Source: Hyphomicrobiales bacterium (GTDB lineage Bacteria > Pseudomonadota > Alphaproteobacteria > Rhizobiales > Aestuariivirgaceae). From it: a stretch of DNA of 11,448 nt. Under the pieces are notes generated by a model. That model ran no database searches. It was not told the DNA's origin and saw only the letters and a program-made list of their open reading frames with translations. This document shows positions 1-6,171 of the stretch, piece by piece. Positions within the stretch are counted from its first letter, which is position 1. Every line of letters begins with the position of its first letter. The stretch lies in assembly GCA_020029455.1 (NCBI GenBank), contig JAIBJH010000066.1, forward strand, positions 1-11,448. Reading direction: 5' to 3'. The position numbers and the translations under genes are program-made.

Positions 1-839
1 TCAGTTACGAGCTCCCCGTTGCTTCGGCCCAGGTTAAGTCGGCGGTGCTTCTTGCCGGCCTCAACGCGAGCGGAGAAACCACGGTCATCGAAAAAGTGCC
101 GACCCGCGACCACACCGAGCGCATGCTCAGGGCCTGCGGCGCAAAGATCAGCACACGGATGGTTGATGGCGCCACCCACATCATCGTGGAAGGCAAGCAG
201 CTGCTCCTGGGACAATCGATTGCAATTCCGGGCGATCCATCCTCCGCTGCCTTTCCCATGGTGGCGGCTCTCGTCACCGAAGGCTCCGACATCACCATCG
301 CCAACATCATGTTGAATGTGACGAGGACCGGTCTCATCCTCACGCTGCAGGAGATGGGTGCCGACATTACGATTGAAAACCGCAGGTCCGCCGGCGGTGA
401 GGAGGTGGGCGATCTCCACGTTAAATTCTCCCGCCTTCACGGCGTGCGTGTGCCACCGGAGCGCGCACCATCCATGATCGACGAATATCCGGTCCTCGCC
501 GTTGCGGCCTCCTTCGCCGAAGGAACGACGCGCATGGAGGGCCTCGAGGAATTGCGCGTCAAGGAAAGTGACCGCCTGGCCGCCGTGGAAGCTGGCCTTC
601 AGGCCAATGGCGTTGCCACCCATTCGGGCCCGGACTGGCTCGAAGTTCACGGCGGCGGCGCTCCCGGCGGCGGCAAGGTGAAAACCCATATGGATCACCG
701 CATCGCCATGTCCTTCATCGTCATGGGGCTCGGTGCGCGCATCCACACCACTGTCGATGATGCGAGCTTCATCACCACGAGTTTTCCCGGCTTCGTTGAG
801 CTGTTGAACGGGCTGGGCGCAAGAATCGAGCCTGCATGA
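1..839 (+). CDS. aroA: 3-phosphoshikimate 1-carboxyvinyltransferase (EPSP synthase), class II, 3' part only
   Basis: Cytoplasmic shikimate-pathway enzyme that transfers the enolpyruvyl group of PEP to shikimate-3-phosphate, giving EPSP for aromatic amino acids. The gene enters from the left: reading begins in frame at base 3 and 278 residues are visible, about the last 60% of a roughly 450-residue protein. Family motifs seen in order are SAQVKSAVLLAGLN, GDPSSAAFP, TRTGLI, RAPSMIDEYPVLA (candidate catalytic Asp codon at 480), ELRVKESDR (Glu codon at 564) and DHRIAM (693). The wording of these blocks matches the class II type typified by Agrobacterium CP4 rather than the E. coli type. The residue that sets CP4 glyphosate tolerance (Ala in the NAATG segment) lies upstream of the window, so tolerance cannot be judged. 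The stop codon overlaps the cmk start as ATGA. Confidence 0.97.
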   Translation, partial: SYELPVASAQVKSAVLLAGLNASGETTVIEKVPTRDHTERMLRACGAKISTRMVDGATHIIVEGKQLLLGQSIAIPGDPSSAAFPMVAALVTEGSDITIANIMLNVTRTGLILTLQEMGADITIENRRSAGGEEVGDLHVKFSRLHGVRVPPERAPSMIDEYPVLAVAASFAEGTTRMEGLEELRVKESDRLAAVEAGLQANGVATHSGPDWLEVHGGGAPGGGKVKTHMDHRIAMSFIVMGLGARIHTTVDDASFITTSFPGFVELLNGLGARIEPA

Positions 840-1462
840 TCATCGCCGTCGATGGCCCATCGGCGGCGGGCAAGGGAACGGTTGCCCGCGCCATCGCCAA
901 GCAGCTTGGCTATCACTTCCTCGACACAGGCACGCTCTATCGCATGGTGGGTCTTGCCATGTTGAAGGCCGGAAAATCCGGCGATGACGAAGCCTCCGCC
1001 ACAGCTTTTGCAAAAGCCCTCGACCCGAGTTTGGTCAGGGAGGAAGAACTGCGCAGCGAAAATGTCGCGGCCATGGCTTCGAAGGTTGCGGCCATGCCGG
1101 CGGTGCGCCAGGCGCTGCTCGATTACCAGCGGCAGTTTGCAAAGAGACAACCCGGTGCGGTGCTGGACGGGCGTGACATCGGCACCGTCGTCTGCCCCGA
1201 TGCCGATCTCAAGCTCTTCGTCACGGCCTCTACCGAAGTGCGCGCTGGAAGGCGCTTTGAGGAACTGAAAGCCCTGGGCCAGAAAGTCCACTACGAGTCC
1301 GTCCTTGAAGATGTCATGGCCCGCGATGAACGCGATGCCAGCCGCGCCACTGCCCCCACGCGCCCGGCCGATGATGCCATCCTGATCGATACGTCCGACC
1401 TCACCCGCGAGGAGGTTCTGGCTGCAGTCATGGACCTCATCGCGGAGTACAAAAAAGGTTAA
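836..1462 (+). CDS. cmk: Cytidylate (CMP/dCMP) kinase
   Basis: Phosphorylates CMP and dCMP with ATP to the diphosphates in pyrimidine nucleotide salvage and synthesis; cytoplasmic. The 208-residue protein starts with the P-loop GPSAAGKGT (residues 7-15). It continues with the nucleotide-binding LDTGTLYR (29-36), LDGRDIGTVV (110-119, Arg113 and Asp114) and the lid-region RDERDASR (163-170). It ends with the usual DAILIDTSDLT block (180-190). Length is in the normal range for alphaproteobacteria. The ATG at 836 sits inside the aroA stop region (ATGA), so translation is probably coupled to aroA. The aroA-cmk-rpsA order is widely conserved in proteobacteria, which supports the call. No strong Shine-Dalgarno is visible, as expected for a coupled start. 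Confidence 0.97.
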   Translation: MIIAVDGPSAAGKGTVARAIAKQLGYHFLDTGTLYRMVGLAMLKAGKSGDDEASATAFAKALDPSLVREEELRSENVAAMASKVAAMPAVRQALLDYQRQFAKRQPGAVLDGRDIGTVVCPDADLKLFVTASTEVRAGRRFEELKALGQKVHYESVLEDVMARDERDASRATAPTRPADDAILIDTSDLTREEVLAAVMDLIAEYKKG

Positions 1463-1734
1463 GCGGCGGGCCCCTTGCACCTCCGGTAGCGATGGGCTAT
1501 CAGCCGCCCATCTCGAGGCCGGGGAAACCCGGATGAGCCGGAGTGCAGGACTTCACGCCCGCGCACCCCAAATTGTTTCAGGAATGTCTGTTGCGTCAGC
1601 CTCGTGCGCATCGATCCTTCCGGAACGCCCTTAACCCAAGCCTGCCGGCATTGTGTGGCTGAAGCCCCGCCCGCAGGTGAAGCACCTCCGAACAATTCAG
1701 ATCGGCAATTGCTTCGTTTGAAAGACGATACCCC
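1463..1734 (+). promoter_or_regulatory. Non-coding leader between cmk and rpsA
   Basis: This 272-nt stretch has no convincing coding sequence. It holds a compact foldable element at 1477-1546 (separate entry). It also has a short hairpin at 1675-1687 (AGGTG/CACCT with a 3-nt loop) and several small palindromes (TTCCGGAA at 1618, TGCCGGCA at 1643, GCAATTGC at 1705). I could not assign a promoter with confidence. The rpsA start at 1735 has only a weak purine stretch (GAAAGA, about 8-15 nt upstream). In E. coli, rpsA also lacks a strong Shine-Dalgarno and is translated from a structured leader under S1 autocontrol. Similar control here is an inference. Confidence 0.55.
1477..1546 (+). ncRNA. Candidate structured RNA: three-way junction in the rpsA leader
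   Basis: Three helices nest neatly. The outer stem pairs GCACCTCCGG (1477-1486) with CCGGAGTGC (1538-1546), with one bulged C. Hairpin 1 is GATGGGC (1491-1497) with GCCCATC (1506-1512) and an 8-nt loop. Hairpin 2 is CCGGG (1519-1523) with CCCGG (1528-1532) closing a GAAA tetraloop, a typical stable RNA loop. No T-tract follows, so it does not look like a Rho-independent terminator of cmk. The location between cmk and rpsA is, as far as I recall, that of the alpha-r45 (Smr45C) small RNA family described in Sinorhizobium, but I cannot verify that this sequence belongs to it. It could be a leader element of rpsA, a separate small RNA, or both. Confidence 0.5.
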
Positions 1735-3441
1735 ATGGCGAAATCCGCCGTTTCCATGAACCCAACCCGTGATGATTTCATGTCTCTCCTCGAGGAGAGC
1801 TATTCCGACCGCCCCGTGGCCGAAGGCCAGGTAGTCAAGGGCAAGGTTCTGGCCATTGAAAATGAACTGGTCATCATCGACGTCGGCCTCAAGACCGAAG
1901 GCCGCGTGGCCCTGAAGGAATTTGCCCCTCCGGGCAAGGACGCCACCATCAAGGCCGGCGATACGGTCGAAGTCTACCTCGAGCGCATCGAGAATGCGCT
2001 TGGTGAGGCCGTGCTCTCGCGCGACAAGGCCCGCCGCGAGGAGGCCTGGACCCGCCTTGAGGAAATGTCCACCAAGGGTGAACGCGTTGATGGCGTCATC
2101 TTCGGCCGCGTCAAGGGCGGCTTTACCGTTGATCTCGGCGGCGCTGTAGCATTTCTCCCCGGCTCCCAAGTTGACGTGCGCCCCATCCGCGATGTTGGCC
2201 CCCTGATGCATGTCTCGCAACCCTTCCAGATTCTGAAAATGGACCGCCGCCGTGGCAACATCGTTGTCTCGCGCCGCGCCATTATGGAAGAAACGCGCGC
2301 CGAACAGCGTTCGGAACTGGTGCAGAATCTCGCTGAAGGCCAGGTGGTCGATGGCGTCGTCAAGAACATCACCGACTACGGCGCCTTCGTGGATTTGGGC
2401 GGCATCGACGGCCTCCTCCATGTCACCGACATTGCCTGGAAGCGCGTCAATCACCCATCGGATGTTCTCTCCGTCGGCCAGACGGTCAAGGTTCAGATCA
2501 TCCGCATCAATCCGGAAACCCAGCGCATCTCGCTTGGCATGAAGCAGCTCGACAAGGATCCATGGGACGTCGTGATCGAAAAGCTCACGGTCGGCTCCAG
2601 GGTCAAGGGCAAGGTCACCAACATCACCGATTACGGCGCCTTCGTGGAACTGGAGGACGGCATCGAAGGCCTGATCCATGTCTCCGAAATGTCCTGGACC
2701 AAGAAAAACGTCCATCCGGGCAAGATCCTCTCCACTTCGGAAGAAGTGGAAGTGCAGATCCTCGAGATCGATCCCGCCAAGCGCCGCATTTCCTTGGGCT
2801 TGAAGCAGGTGCAGAACAATCCGTGGGATAGTTTCGCATCGCGCCATCCCAAGGGATCGGTCGTTGAAGGCGAAGTCAAGAACACCACCGAGTTCGGCCT
2901 CTTCATCGGCCTCGACGGCGAGGTGGACGGCATGGTCCATCTTTCCGACCTCGACTGGAAGCGCCCCGGCGAGGAAGCCATCAAGGACTTCAAGAAGGGC
3001 GATGTCGTCAAAGCCATCGTCCTCGATGTGGACAAGGAGAAAGAGCGCATCTCGCTTGGCATCAAGCAGCTCTCCGGCGATCCCATCAAGTCCGCAGGTA
3101 CGATGCGGAAAGGCGACAAGGTCACCTGCGAGGTGATGAAGGTGGAAGACGGCGGCCTCGAAGTGAGAATCGCCGGCACCGACCTTACGGCTTACGCCAA
3201 GCGCGGTGACCTTGCCCGTGACCGCGGCGAACAGCGCACCGAGCGCTTTGCCGTGGGCGAAAAGTTTGATGCCATCATCACCCTCTTCGACCCCAAGGCC
3301 CGCAAGATCAACGTCTCCATCAAGGCGCTTGAAATCTCCGACGAGCGCGAGGCCGTGGCCCAATATGGCTCATCCGACTCAGGTGCCTCGCTGGGCGACA
3401 TCCTGCAGGCCGCCCTGAAGAAGAAGGAAGACAACGAATAA
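1735..3441 (+). CDS. rpsA: 30S ribosomal protein S1
   Basis: Large RNA-binding protein of the small ribosomal subunit that recruits and unfolds mRNA at initiation. The 568 residues contain six S1 (OB-fold) domains at roughly 29-98, 115-180, 201-270, 286-357, 373-444 and 459-530. Domains 3 and 4 are the most alike, both with NITDYGAFV followed by (D/E)L and G(L)(L/I)HV. The N-terminal NPTRDDFMSLLEES and C-terminal GSSDSGASLGDIL are the usual alphaproteobacterial ends. The start at 1735 (MAKSAVSMNPTRDD) is preferred, but M8 at 1756 would also leave the conserved part intact. The start has no strong Shine-Dalgarno. The gene stands apart from its neighbours, with a long leader upstream and a strong terminator downstream, as suits a highly expressed, separately controlled gene. 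Confidence 0.98.
   Translation: MAKSAVSMNPTRDDFMSLLEESYSDRPVAEGQVVKGKVLAIENELVIIDVGLKTEGRVALKEFAPPGKDATIKAGDTVEVYLERIENALGEAVLSRDKARREEAWTRLEEMSTKGERVDGVIFGRVKGGFTVDLGGAVAFLPGSQVDVRPIRDVGPLMHVSQPFQILKMDRRRGNIVVSRRAIMEETRAEQRSELVQNLAEGQVVDGVVKNITDYGAFVDLGGIDGLLHVTDIAWKRVNHPSDVLSVGQTVKVQIIRINPETQRISLGMKQLDKDPWDVVIEKLTVGSRVKGKVTNITDYGAFVELEDGIEGLIHVSEMSWTKKNVHPGKILSTSEEVEVQILEIDPAKRRISLGLKQVQNNPWDSFASRHPKGSVVEGEVKNTTEFGLFIGLDGEVDGMVHLSDLDWKRPGEEAIKDFKKGDVVKAIVLDVDKEKERISLGIKQLSGDPIKSAGTMRKGDKVTCEVMKVEDGGLEVRIAGTDLTAYAKRGDLARDRGEQRTERFAVGEKFDAIITLFDPKARKINVSIKALEISDEREAVAQYGSSDSGASLGDILQAALKKKEDNE
2365..2393 (+). repeat. Direct repeat copy 1 inside rpsA (S1 domain 3)
   Basis: A 29-nt stretch encoding NITDYGAFV plus flanking residues. 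It recurs at 2620-2648 with a single C/T difference, exactly 255 nt (85 codons) downstream. It reflects the internal duplication of S1 domains, with unusually high identity at the DNA level. Confidence 0.85.
2620..2648 (+). repeat. Direct repeat copy 2 inside rpsA (S1 domain 4)
   Basis: Second copy of the 29-nt repeat at 2365-2393, identical at 28 of 29 positions and in the same reading frame. Recombination between the copies would remove one whole S1 repeat unit without a frameshift. Confidence 0.85.
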
Positions 3442-3468
3442 TATCGCTTCAAATTGAATGAAATTGCG

Positions 3469-3501
3469 CTGGCCGGAACATGTTCCGGCCAGTATCTTTT
3501 T
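3469..3501 (+). terminator. Rho-independent terminator of rpsA
   Basis: A perfect 24-nt palindrome (3469-3492; arms CTGGCCGGAACA and TGTTCCGGCCAG) can form a 10-bp GC-rich stem with a CAUG loop in RNA. It is followed directly by TATCTTTTT (3493-3501). It lies 27 nt after the rpsA stop. The ATG at 3480 inside it is in frame with sppA but is an unlikely start. Confidence 0.88.
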
Positions 3502-3518
3502 GTGATAGTCCTTGCACC

Positions 3519-4478
3519 ATGACTGCATCCGACATTGACCACATCATCAACCATCTGAGTTTGAAGAAGAGTCTACGCCGCTGGCGCTGGATTGCGCTGG
3601 CTCTCTTCATTGTTGTGCTCCTTGCGCTTTTCGCGCGCGGAGAATCCCTGCCGACAAGTTCCGATCATGTGGCGCGGCTCTCGATCGATGGCTTGATTAC
3701 TGGCAGCGATCAGCAACTCAAGCTGCTCAAGGACGTTGCGGACTCCGGCACGGCCAAGGCTTTGATCGTGCGGATCAACAGCCCGGGCGGAACGACAGCT
3801 GGCTCCGAAGCGCTCTATGAGGAAATCCGGAAAGTTGCAGCGAAGAAACCCGTGGTCGCCGTCATGGACACTGTCGCTGCCTCCGGCGGCTATATCACCG
3901 CCCTTGCCGCTGACCGAATCTATGCCCGTGGCAACACCATTACAGGATCGATCGGCGTCATCTTCTCCTACCCTGAAATTTCAGGCCTCCTCAACACCAT
4001 TGGCGTGAAGATGGAGGAATTGAAATCGGGTGAGTTGAAAGCCGAACCTTCGCCCTACAAGCCCGCTTCGGAAAAGGCCAAGCAGGTCTCCATGGAAATG
4101 ATCATGGATGGCTTTGCCTGGTTCAAGGGCCTCGTCTCCGAACGCCGCAAGCTCACGCCCGAACGCACGGCGGTCCTTTCTGATGGCCGCGTCTATTCCG
4201 GCAGGCAGGCCCTGAAGGAAGGCCTGATCGATGCCATTGGCGGCGAGGACGAAGCCATGGGCTGGCTCATATCCGAGAAGAAAATTCCGGAAGGGCTGAA
4301 AGTGGAAGACTGGCGCCCGCCCAAGCCCTGGCTTGAGGAAGCCCTCGGGGCCTCCATCCCCGACACAATATTGAGCAACCTGGGCCTCTCGCCGCTGCAA
4401 CAAATGGCCGAGCGTTCACGCCTTGACGGCTTGCTTGCCCTTTGGCACCCTTCCCTATCGAACGCCAACGCAGAGTGA
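3519..4478 (+). CDS. sppA: Signal peptide peptidase SppA, short form (S49 serine protease)
   Basis: Inner-membrane Ser-Lys peptidase thought to degrade cleaved signal peptides. With the start at 3519 it has 319 residues. A basic segment (residues 16-24, KKSLRRWRW) precedes one membrane helix at about 25-39, and the catalytic domain then lies outside the membrane. The nucleophile is Ser122 in VAASGGY and the general base is probably Lys174 in KSGELKAEPSP. Their spacing of 52 residues equals that of Ser147/Lys199 in Bacillus SppA. Other S49 blocks are RINSPGGT (85-92) and TGSIGVI (142-148). The in-frame ATG at 3480 is rejected because it lies inside the terminator palindrome and would put non-conserved residues ahead of the membrane anchor. 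No clear Shine-Dalgarno precedes 3519. The stop is 9 nt before ihfB. Confidence 0.93.
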   Translation: MTASDIDHIINHLSLKKSLRRWRWIALALFIVVLLALFARGESLPTSSDHVARLSIDGLITGSDQQLKLLKDVADSGTAKALIVRINSPGGTTAGSEALYEEIRKVAAKKPVVAVMDTVAASGGYITALAADRIYARGNTITGSIGVIFSYPEISGLLNTIGVKMEELKSGELKAEPSPYKPASEKAKQVSMEMIMDGFAWFKGLVSERRKLTPERTAVLSDGRVYSGRQALKEGLIDAIGGEDEAMGWLISEKKIPEGLKVEDWRPPKPWLEEALGASIPDTILSNLGLSPLQQMAERSRLDGLLALWHPSLSNANAE

Positions 4479-4487
4479 GGCCGGTTC

Positions 4488-4772
4488 ATGATCAAGTCTG
4501 AGCTCGTGCAGAAAATCGCCGACAAGAATCCCCATCTTTATCACCGCGATGTGGAGCGCATCGTCAACAAGGTTCTCGATGAAATTGTTGATGCCATGCG
4601 CCAAGGCTCGCGCGTCGAGCTTAGGGGCTTCGGCGCCTTTTCCGTGAAATCCCGCGATGGCCGCACCGGCCGCAATCCGCGCACCGGAGAAAGCGTTGAC
4701 GTCATCCCCAAGAAGGCCCCGTTCTTCAAGACGGGCAAGGAATTGCGCGCCCGTCTCAACAAGAAGACCTGA
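4488..4772 (+). CDS. ihfB: Integration host factor beta subunit
   Basis: Small DNA-bending protein that pairs with the alpha subunit (encoded elsewhere) in the nucleoid and acts in transcription, replication and recombination. All 94 residues match the family: MIKSELVQKIA at the start, NPHLYHRDVERIV (14-26), VELRGFGAFSV (43-53), and GRNPRTGE (61-68) with intercalating Pro64 on the beta arm. The protein ends with PFFKTGKELR (78-87). The IKSELV opening and the HLYHRD block separate it from HU and from IHF-alpha. A GAGG (4477-4480) sits 7 nt before the ATG and overlaps the sppA stop, so this is one of the better ribosome-binding sites in the window. The sppA-ihfB-lapA order is common in alphaproteobacteria. 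Confidence 0.96.
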   Translation: MIKSELVQKIADKNPHLYHRDVERIVNKVLDEIVDAMRQGSRVELRGFGAFSVKSRDGRTGRNPRTGESVDVIPKKAPFFKTGKELRARLNKKT

Positions 4773-4774
4773 CC

Positions 4775-5122
4775 TTGCGCCGCATCCTCCGGTGGGCGGT
4801 GGGTTTGCCCATCGTAATCATCGTCATTTCCTTTGCCGTGGCCAACCGCCGCTGGGTAACGCTGTCGCTTGATCCCTTCTCGCAGGAAGCGCCAAAGCTC
4901 GCCATGGACATGCCACTCTGGCTTCTGTTCTTCCTTGGCATTTTTGTTGGGCTCATCATCGGCTGGATTGGCTCGTGGTTTGCGCAAGCAAAGCACCGCA
5001 AGGCCGCCCGTGATGCGAGGGCCGAGGCAGCAGCCATGCAGGCCGAGCTTGCTGAGCTGCGCAGGCAAAGGCCGGAGAGTGCAAGGCAGGATTTGACGCC
5101 CTTCGACGGCGGCTTCCTGTGA
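4775..5122 (+). CDS. LapA-domain (DUF1049) inner-membrane protein
   Basis: A 115-residue membrane protein of the lipopolysaccharide assembly protein A domain family; in E. coli LapA works with LapB in controlling LPS synthesis. Two membrane helices lie at about 8-24 and 47-69, separated by the family-typical ANRRWVTLSLDP (23-34). A charged, Ala/Glu-rich segment at 74-99 is probably a short coiled coil in the cytoplasm. The start codon is TTG at 4775, two bases after the ihfB stop. A purine run, AAGAAG at 4761-4766, is the likely ribosome-binding site, and no ATG is available at the right place. The last codons overlap the next gene by 4 nt (GTGA). The domain call is good; a true LapA role is inferred, since no LapB-like gene is in view. 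Confidence 0.82.
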   Translation: MRRILRWAVGLPIVIIVISFAVANRRWVTLSLDPFSQEAPKLAMDMPLWLLFFLGIFVGLIIGWIGSWFAQAKHRKAARDARAEAAAMQAELAELRRQRPESARQDLTPFDGGFL

Positions 5123-6036
5123 AGGTTCTTTCCGCCGCTGATGTGGCGCGTGCCGCACCCTACCGCGAATTGGTGGAGGCCCTGCGGGAAGGCTTTCGCA
5201 GCGATGTCACAACACCGGTCCGCCATCACCATGAAACGTCGCCTGTTACGACGCTCCTCCTGATGCCTGCCTGGAACAAGGAATGGACCGGCATCAAGGT
5301 CGTGACCTTCAAATCAGACAATGCGGCGCAGGGCCTGCCGACCATCCATGGAAGCTACCTCCTGATTGACAACAAGACGGGCACGCCTCTGGTGATGATG
5401 GATGGTACCGAGCTCACCCGCCGCCGCACAGCCGCAGCCTCGGCGCTTGCAGCGGACTATCTGGCACGGCCGGATGCCTCTGTTCTCACTCTCGTGGGTG
5501 CGGGCTCTCTGGCTTTGCACTTTGCGAGGGCCCATGCCGCTGTGCGCCCCATCAAGACAATCCATGTCTACAACCGAACGTCTTCCAAGGCGGATGCCAC
5601 CGCCACCGAATTGCGCGCTGATGGCTTTGCCGCCCATGTCTCGGAAGCAGAAGAGGCCGTTCGCCAGTCCGACATTGTCTGCGGTATCACCAGTTCAATC
5701 GAACCACTCATTCGCGGAGCCTGGGTCAAGCCCGGCACCCACATCGATCTTGCCGGCGCCTTCAAGCCCACGATGCGCGAAACCGATGGCGACGCCGTCG
5801 CCAAGGCGTCCGTTTATGTCGATACCTATGAGGGTGCAAAAGCCGAAGCGGGCGATCTCCTCCAGGCCGAAGCCGAAGGCAAATTCAGCTTCAAGTCCGT
5901 AAAAGGCGATCTTGCGGAGCTCTGCCGGGGCAAGGTCCGGGGCCGCCAGAACGGCCAGGAAGTCACCCTCTTCAAATCCTGCGGCACGGCCCTGGAAGAC
6001 TTGGCAGCGGCTGTAATGGTGTACCAGCGGACTTAG
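5119..6036 (+). CDS. Ornithine cyclodeaminase/mu-crystallin family NAD(P)-dependent reductase
   Basis: A 305-residue cytoplasmic oxidoreductase of the OCD/mu-crystallin fold. Visible blocks are GIKVVTFKSDN (58-68), a substrate-site GTPLVMMDGTELTRRRTAAAS (88-108, shown by its Lys/Arg pattern), the Rossmann motif VGAGSLA (126-132), and the C-terminal LFKSCGTALEDLAAA (284-298). True ornithine cyclodeaminases and archaeal alanine dehydrogenases carry a catalytic Asp in a GxDxPGK-like block; here the matching block is AGAFKPTMRE (212-221), with Phe215 at that place. This points to the ketimine or pyrroline/piperideine-2-carboxylate reductase branch (for example proline synthesis from cyclic imines). 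That is an inference and the substrate is unknown. The GTG start at 5119 overlaps the lapA stop. The gene is not part of the usual lapA-trpF arrangement that I recall for this order. Confidence 0.85.
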   Translation: MKVLSAADVARAAPYRELVEALREGFRSDVTTPVRHHHETSPVTTLLLMPAWNKEWTGIKVVTFKSDNAAQGLPTIHGSYLLIDNKTGTPLVMMDGTELTRRRTAAASALAADYLARPDASVLTLVGAGSLALHFARAHAAVRPIKTIHVYNRTSSKADATATELRADGFAAHVSEAEEAVRQSDIVCGITSSIEPLIRGAWVKPGTHIDLAGAFKPTMRETDGDAVAKASVYVDTYEGAKAEAGDLLQAEAEGKFSFKSVKGDLAELCRGKVRGRQNGQEVTLFKSCGTALEDLAAAVMVYQRT

Positions 6037-6042
6037 ATTTTT

Positions 6043-6171
6043 TCTTCCCTCCCCCTTGTGGGGAGGGATAAAGGGTGGGGGTCGCGCTGAAGCCCAACCC
6101 CCCCTTTTTCGAAACAGTTTTGAATGACCACCAGACCCCCACCCCAGCCCTCCCCACAAGGGGGCGGGGGC
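6043..6171 (+). repeat. C/G-rich palindromic intergenic repeat between the OCD-family gene and pyrF
   Basis: The gap is filled by an interrupted inverted repeat. The left arm 6051-6067 (CCCCCTTGTGGGGAGGG) is perfectly complementary to 6148-6164. A second matching block pairs 6073-6083 (GGGTGGGGGTC) with 6134-6144. Each arm is also a hairpin on its own: CCCTCCCC/GGGGAGGG at 6047-6054/6060-6067 around CTTGT, and 6148-6155/6161-6168 with one mismatch. The roughly 50-nt centre includes CCCCCCCTTTTTCGAAA. C-rich palindromic elements of this look are familiar as dispersed repeats in Hyphomicrobiales genomes, but copy number cannot be checked from one window. The right end abuts the pyrF start codon and supplies its purine-rich upstream sequence. 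No transposase or target-site duplication is seen. Confidence 0.8.

Noticed and set aside
1..839. Glyphosate tolerance of the CP4-like AroA
   Set aside because: The deciding Gly/Ala position lies in the N-terminal part, outside the window.
695..1480. Minus-strand open frame (261 codons) opposite aroA end and cmk
   Set aside because: Antisense shadow of two clearly conserved genes; no family motifs seen.
1596..1781. Minus-strand 61-codon frame in the cmk-rpsA gap, running into rpsA
   Set aside because: No recognisable protein, and it overlaps the rpsA start; the gap is better explained as a non-coding leader.
1459..3363. Long minus-strand open frame (634 codons) opposite rpsA
   Set aside because: It mirrors the codon-biased, GC-rich rpsA frame, has no recognisable domain, and rpsA is certain on the + strand.
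3480..3518. Upstream in-frame ATG for sppA at 3480
   Set aside because: The ATG is the centre of the terminator palindrome, and the added residues precede the membrane anchor without family similarity.
6037..6043. T-run right after the OCD-family stop as a terminator
   Set aside because: No stable hairpin precedes it; the strong hairpins lie after the T-run, the wrong order for a + strand terminator.
6124..6171. Upstream in-frame ATG for pyrF at 6124
   Set aside because: The added Pro/Gly residues are translated repeat DNA; the conserved PyrF N-terminus begins at 6172.
6037..6171. trp attenuator or leader peptide ahead of the pyrF-trpFBA genes
   Set aside because: No short frame with clustered Trp codons is present, and the hairpins belong to the intergenic repeat.
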